A stretch of DNA of 64,000 bases. Origin: VAXT01 sp963698015. GTDB taxonomy: Bacteria > Actinomycetota > Thermoleophilia > Gaiellales > Gaiellaceae. The stretch spans positions 1,178,001-1,242,000 of the forward strand of contig OY969109.1 in the NCBI GenBank assembly GCA_963698015.1, given 5' to 3'. Below the pieces are notes generated by a model. The model did no database searches. It was not told the DNA's origin and saw only the letters and a program-made list of their open reading frames with translations. Below are positions 60,937 to 64,000 of the stretch, one piece after another (positions within the stretch are counted from its first letter, which is position 1; every line of letters starts with the position of its first letter). The position numbers and the translations under genes were made by a program.

Positions 60937-61785
60937 CTAACGGGCTCCGGTGCTCGGGCCGAGCTCCTCGAGCTGCCAGTCCCGCCCGTAGGTCCGCGTT
61001 CGTCGCCGGGTCCGGTGGCGCGGGTGCCGGCGCGCGGGAAGCCGTGCCAGGACCCGTCCGCGCGCACGTAACGACTTCTCGACCGCCGCGCGCAAGGCCT
61101 GCGGCGGGCGCGGGAACCCGAACGCATCGAGGAGCGGCTCGTCCATCAGCGCATAGATCGCCTGCGAGCCGAACCGCCTCGGCAAGCCGGGGAACCAGGC
61201 GAGGAACATGTCCCGGGTCGCGCGCCCCACGCGCTCGGTGGCCTCGGTGCGCCGGAAGCGCTTGCGCTCGTACTCCTCGTTGAACCGCTCGAGCTCCGCG
61301 TAGCGGTCAGGAACGTCCCGGATCGCCATGCGGCGCCCGACCTCGCGCCAGAACTCGAACGTCGCGAGCTTCTCCGTCTCGATCAACGGACGCCAGCCGA
61401 AGCGCGCGTTCCAGCGAATCGGCTCGAACACGAACGACGAGAGCACGTACAGGAAGTCCTCGTTCGCGATCTCGAAGCGCCCGTGGATGCGGTTCATCTG
61501 CCGGATCGCCCGCTTGCCCGTATCGCTGTCGTAGCCCGCCTCGACGATCGTCGACAGGATCAGGTCCGTGTCGTCGTACCGCTTCTGGGCGGCCCGGCCG
61601 AACTCGCCGGTCTGGTCGAGGAGCTCGGCGACCGAGGGCACCGCGAACGTCCGGAACAGCGCAAGCTCGAGCGACCGCGTCGTGTCCCACGGGAACTCGA
61701 AGCACGTGTCGAGATAGACGATCCGCGAGTGGTCGGCCACGGGGTCGAGCCGGCGGATCTCGCGTAGATGCGACGACTCGCCCAC
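60937..61785 (-). CDS. Oxygenase MpaB-like protein (DUF2236)
   Basis: About 282 residues from GTG 61785. Helical protein with VYLDTCFEFPWDTTRSLEL, EFGRAAQKRYDDTDLILS, MNRIHGRFEIANEDFLYVLS (conserved His in RIHGRF), and ERFNEEYERKRFRRTEATER, MFLAWFPGLPRR. This matches the MpaB/latex-clearing-protein-like family, heme or metal oxygenases of unknown physiological substrate. Very basic C-terminus. Divergent from the next gene by 36 bases. Confidence 0.75.
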   Translation of the reverse strand: MGESSHLREIRRLDPVADHSRIVYLDTCFEFPWDTTRSLELALFRTFAVPSVAELLDQTGEFGRAAQKRYDDTDLILSTIVEAGYDSDTGKRAIRQMNRIHGRFEIANEDFLYVLSSFVFEPIRWNARFGWRPLIETEKLATFEFWREVGRRMAIRDVPDRYAELERFNEEYERKRFRRTEATERVGRATRDMFLAWFPGLPRRFGSQAIYALMDEPLLDAFGFPRPPQALRAAVEKSLRARGRVLARLPARRHPRHRTRRRTRTYGRDWQLEELGPSTGAR

Positions 61786-61821
61786 GAGCGAGGAAGCTAG
61801 CCCTTCCTGCAAGCTACGGCG

Positions 61822-62739
61822 ATGAGGAGCCGAACGCTCTGGATCGCCGTCTTCGGCGGGATCATCACGCTCGGGCTCGTGGCGGCGGTGGTCACCGCGT
61901 TCGTGACGGACAACCCCGCCCCGTCGGCGTCGAGCACCTCGACGGGCTCGTCGTCGGTTTCGGACACGTTTGACCTGCCGATCGGGCTGCAGAAGGACAC
62001 GCTTGCGCTGGCCAAGCATCAGCGGGATCTCCTCGTCGGGCTTGCCGCTCAGCCGGGCGGCCCAGTGGAAGTCGCGGTCGTGCGCGGCGATACACCCGTG
62101 GGCAGCGATGCAGTTCGAGTCTCGGTCGACGGCCGTGACGTCCCGACCGAGTCGTGCGGAACGGGCTGTTCCCGGGCGCAGGCTGATGTCCTGCAGGGAG
62201 GGCCGAGTGTCGTCACCGTTCGCGCCGGCGGGGCGCCGGTCTCGTTTCGGTTGCCGCGCTCGCTGCCAGCGTCGGGCCAATCCGCATTGGATCGGGCGCG
62301 GCAGACGATGGGTGCGCTCCGCTCGTACCGGTTCACCGAGCGGCTCAGCTCGGGCGGCGGAGTCGTGTTCACGCGCCTGGCGGTCCAGGCGCCCGACCGG
62401 CTCAGCCTGAGGACGAACAGCGGCTTCCGCTCGGTGATCATCGGACGCAAACGGTGGGACTACCAGGGCGGCCGCTGGCATGAGGGCCCGTTCCCGGGCC
62501 TCGCGGTCCGCGAGGTCCTGATGTGGTACGACGCTATGAACCCGCGCATCGTGCGGCGGCTCCCGAACGGGGACGTGCAACTCGCCGCCTACGGGCTGAA
62601 ACCGGTTCCCGCGTGGTTCCGGCTGACGGTCGAGCCCTCGGGGCGTGTTGCCGAGGCCGAGATGACGGCCCCCGCGCACTTCATGCTGCACCGATACAGC
62701 GACTTCGACAGCGGGCCCGCGATCAGGCCGCCGCAATGA
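61822..62739 (+). CDS. Membrane-anchored exported protein, possibly copper/metal-linked
   Basis: 305 residues. N-terminal anchor (LWIAVFGGIITLGLVAAVVTAF) and a Ser/Thr-rich linker, so the rest is outside. Residues about 75-150 contain VDGRDVPTESCGTGCSRAQA and VVTVRAGGAPVSFRLP, a Cys-pair module I have seen beside CopC/CopD-type proteins. Residues 155-300 (YRFTERLSSGGGVVF, KRWDYQGGRWHEGPFPG, WFRLTVEPSGRVAEAEMTA) resemble LolA/LppX-type beta sheets. Its stop overlaps the CDF transporter start as ATGA, so a metal role is plausible. Confidence 0.7.
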   Translation: MRSRTLWIAVFGGIITLGLVAAVVTAFVTDNPAPSASSTSTGSSSVSDTFDLPIGLQKDTLALAKHQRDLLVGLAAQPGGPVEVAVVRGDTPVGSDAVRVSVDGRDVPTESCGTGCSRAQADVLQGGPSVVTVRAGGAPVSFRLPRSLPASGQSALDRARQTMGALRSYRFTERLSSGGGVVFTRLAVQAPDRLSLRTNSGFRSVIIGRKRWDYQGGRWHEGPFPGLAVREVLMWYDAMNPRIVRRLPNGDVQLAAYGLKPVPAWFRLTVEPSGRVAEAEMTAPAHFMLHRYSDFDSGPAIRPPQ

Positions 62740-63647
62740 GCGTTCACCGGCACGACCACGGTTATCGCGCCCAGAGCCGGCGCGCGCTCGGCCTCGTCCT
62801 GGCGCTCACGAGCGCCTACACGGTGTGCGAGATCGCCGGCGGTTGGCTCACGGGCAGCCTCGCTCTGCTCGCGGACGCGGGCCACATGCTCGGGGACTCG
62901 GCGGCGCTCGCCTTGGCGCTCGTCGCCGCATGGCTCGCCGGGCGGCCGGCGACCTCGGAGCGGAGCTTCGGCTACCGGCGCGCGGAGATCCTGGCGGCGC
63001 TCGCAAACGGTGTCGCGCTGGCGGTGATCGCGATCTGGGTCTTCATCGAAGCGGTGCAGCGGCTCGACAACCCCCGGGAGATCCTCGGCGGCTGGATGCT
63101 CGCGGTGGCGCTCATCGGGCTCGTCGTGAACGTGGTCGCGGCCGGCATCCTCTCGCGCGCGGGCGACAACCTGAACGTGCGGGCCGCGCTGAGGCATGTC
63201 TTCGCTGATCTTGCGGGCTCGGTCGGAGTCGCAGTGGCGGCTCTCATCGTGCTCACGACCGGCTGGGAACGGGCCGACCCGGTGGCGGGGATGGCGATCG
63301 GCGTGCTGATCCTCGGCAGCTCGTGGTCGATCGTGCGCGACGCGGTGTCGATCCTGCTCGAGGCGACCCCGGCGGGAATCGACGCTGACGAGGTCGGGCG
63401 GCGCATGGCCGCAGTCGAGGGCGTCGTCGAGGTGCACGACCTGCACATCTGGACGATCACGTCCGGCTTTCCCACGCTCTCGGCTCACGTCCTCGTGCGG
63501 CGCGGCGACGATTGCCACATGCGACGGCGCGAGCTCGAGCAGCTCCTCGCCGAGGAGTTCGGGCTCGAGCACACGACGCTCCAGGTCGAGCACGTCGGCG
63601 AGCGGAGGGGGCTCCAGATCGAGCCCCTGCGCCGCCGCGCCCGCTAG
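62736..63647 (+). CDS. Cation diffusion facilitator (CDF/ZitB-like) metal exporter
   Basis: 303 residues, six predicted helices and a cytoplasmic C-terminal domain. The metal sites are in helix II (LLADAGHMLGDSAAL, Asp47/His50/Asp54 area) and helix V (RHVFADLAGSVGVA), a set usual for zinc or cobalt exporters. A His-rich start (HRHDHGY) and HDLHIWTITSG in the C-terminal domain are also typical. Exports divalent metal in exchange for protons. Coupled to the exported protein upstream. Confidence 0.94.
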   Translation: MSVHRHDHGYRAQSRRALGLVLALTSAYTVCEIAGGWLTGSLALLADAGHMLGDSAALALALVAAWLAGRPATSERSFGYRRAEILAALANGVALAVIAIWVFIEAVQRLDNPREILGGWMLAVALIGLVVNVVAAGILSRAGDNLNVRAALRHVFADLAGSVGVAVAALIVLTTGWERADPVAGMAIGVLILGSSWSIVRDAVSILLEATPAGIDADEVGRRMAAVEGVVEVHDLHIWTITSGFPTLSAHVLVRRGDDCHMRRRELEQLLAEEFGLEHTTLQVEHVGERRGLQIEPLRRRAR

Positions 63648-63668
63648 GCACCGCCTCGATCGGACACG

Positions 63669-63687
63669 TCCGGTGCCTGGCACCGGA
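63669..63687. repeat. Perfect hairpin between convergent genes
   Basis: TCCGGTGCC-t-GGCACCGGA, 9-bp arms, single-base loop. Lies between the CDF stop and the end of the coiled-coil gene. Either a bidirectional terminator core or a dispersed palindrome; no T-run follows. Confidence 0.6.
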
Positions 63688-63701
63688 CAGGGCTGTTTCG
63701 G

Positions 63702-64000
63702 TCAGCGCCGGTCGCGGCGGGTGCGGCGCTCGTCGCTTGCCGACGCCAGTGCGTCGAGGCCCGCGAGGAAGCCGGGCTGGGCCGGCGGTTGCTCCGTCTC
63801 TCTCGGTCTGTCCGCCTCGACCTGCGCATCGGAGAGCGCGCGCTCCCGAGCGGCGAGCTCGTCGCTCGCCCGGCGCAGGCGCTCGGCCTCGTCCGCGCCT
63901 GCCTTCCTGGCGGCTTCGGCGTGCCGCTCTAGCTCCCCGACCGCAGCCGATCGCGACTCGAGGTCGGCCTCCGCGTTGGAGAGCGCTTGCTCGCGGGACT
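63702..64000 (-). CDS. C-terminal part of a coiled-coil protein (partial)
   Basis: The last 99 residues of a gene cut by the right edge. The visible chain is Ala/Glu/Arg-rich heptads (SREQALSNAEADLESRSAAV, then RLRRASDELAARERALSDAQ), followed by a Pro-rich stretch ETEQPPAQPGFLAGLDAL and a basic end RRTRRDRR. Only the coiled coil can be stated; the N-terminal domain and function are out of sight. Confidence 0.75.
   Translation of the reverse strand, partial: SREQALSNAEADLESRSAAVGELERHAEAARKAGADEAERLRRASDELAARERALSDAQVEADRPRETEQPPAQPGFLAGLDALASASDERRTRRDRR

Overview
This 64 kb window is GC-rich, gene-dense bacterial chromosome. It reads as an actinobacterium, and I infer the Thermoleophilia (Gaiella/Solirubrobacter-like) side of the phylum. 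The signs are a mycothiol-type arsenate reductase, a RsrA-like zinc anti-sigma factor beside an ECF sigma gene, a PAC2 protein, a DipZ-type thiol exporter, KorAB 2-oxoacid:ferredoxin oxidoreductase without attached ferredoxin domains, many GTG/TTG starts and strong G/C third-position bias. No rRNA, tRNA, CRISPR array, prophage or complete insertion sequence was found. The phylum call is inference from gene content; no marker gene was compared.

Layout. 1-3.6 kb: phosphate transporter pstSCAB (minus, cut at the left edge). 3.9-7.1 kb: arsenic operon arsR-arsM-arsC-aquaporin-phosphoesterase (minus) behind a palindromic operator. 7.2-11 kb: MOSC protein, a divergent response-regulator/histidine-kinase pair, a second pstB and phoU. 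11-15 kb: HtrA protease, a carboxylate-amine ligase and metal-binding peptide bracketed by ~147 bp inverted repeats, then ECF sigma and anti-sigma. 14.9-20.7 kb: minus-strand operon for a molybdenum hydroxylase (amidohydrolase, small protein, 2Fe-2S, Mo and FAD subunits, PPIase lipoprotein, MocA). 20.7-36 kb: M24 peptidase, acetyl-CoA synthetase, M16 protease, thioesterase, DNA glycosylase-Nudix fusion, NAD synthetase, SDR, second acyl-CoA synthetase, MFS exporter with TetR. 36-38 kb: an HTH-TPR regulator followed by a tiny secreted-peptide ORF. 38-49 kb: selD, nadM, phosphoglycerate mutase, heme A synthase, PAC2, DipZ, helicase, beta-oxidation fusion. 49-54.5 kb: ArsR- and MarR-type regulators, pgl, proC, AlkA-like glycosylase, VOC protein. 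54.5-57.6 kb: korA-small ORF-korB. 57.9-59.4 kb: five tandem Flp-type pilin genes. 59.6-64 kb: DUF1326-glutaredoxin-BolA operon, MpaB-like oxygenase, exported metal-linked protein with a CDF transporter, and the C-terminus of a coiled-coil protein.

The genes work in small tightly packed operons, with ATGA, GTGA, TGATG and even CTGA overlaps. Phosphate uptake, its two-component control and arsenate detoxification lie together, which fits arsenate entering through Pst. Eight otherwise convincing genes carry frameshifts, and all 13 inferred events are single extra bases, so I read them as consensus errors rather than real decay. The strongest candidate for an undescribed system is the HTH-TPR regulator with its downstream signal-peptide-like ORF and upstream GTCAAGT repeats, which resembles a peptide quorum-sensing (RRNPP-like) cassette. 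Next come the 55-residue protein encoded between korA and korB and the structured inverted-repeat element.
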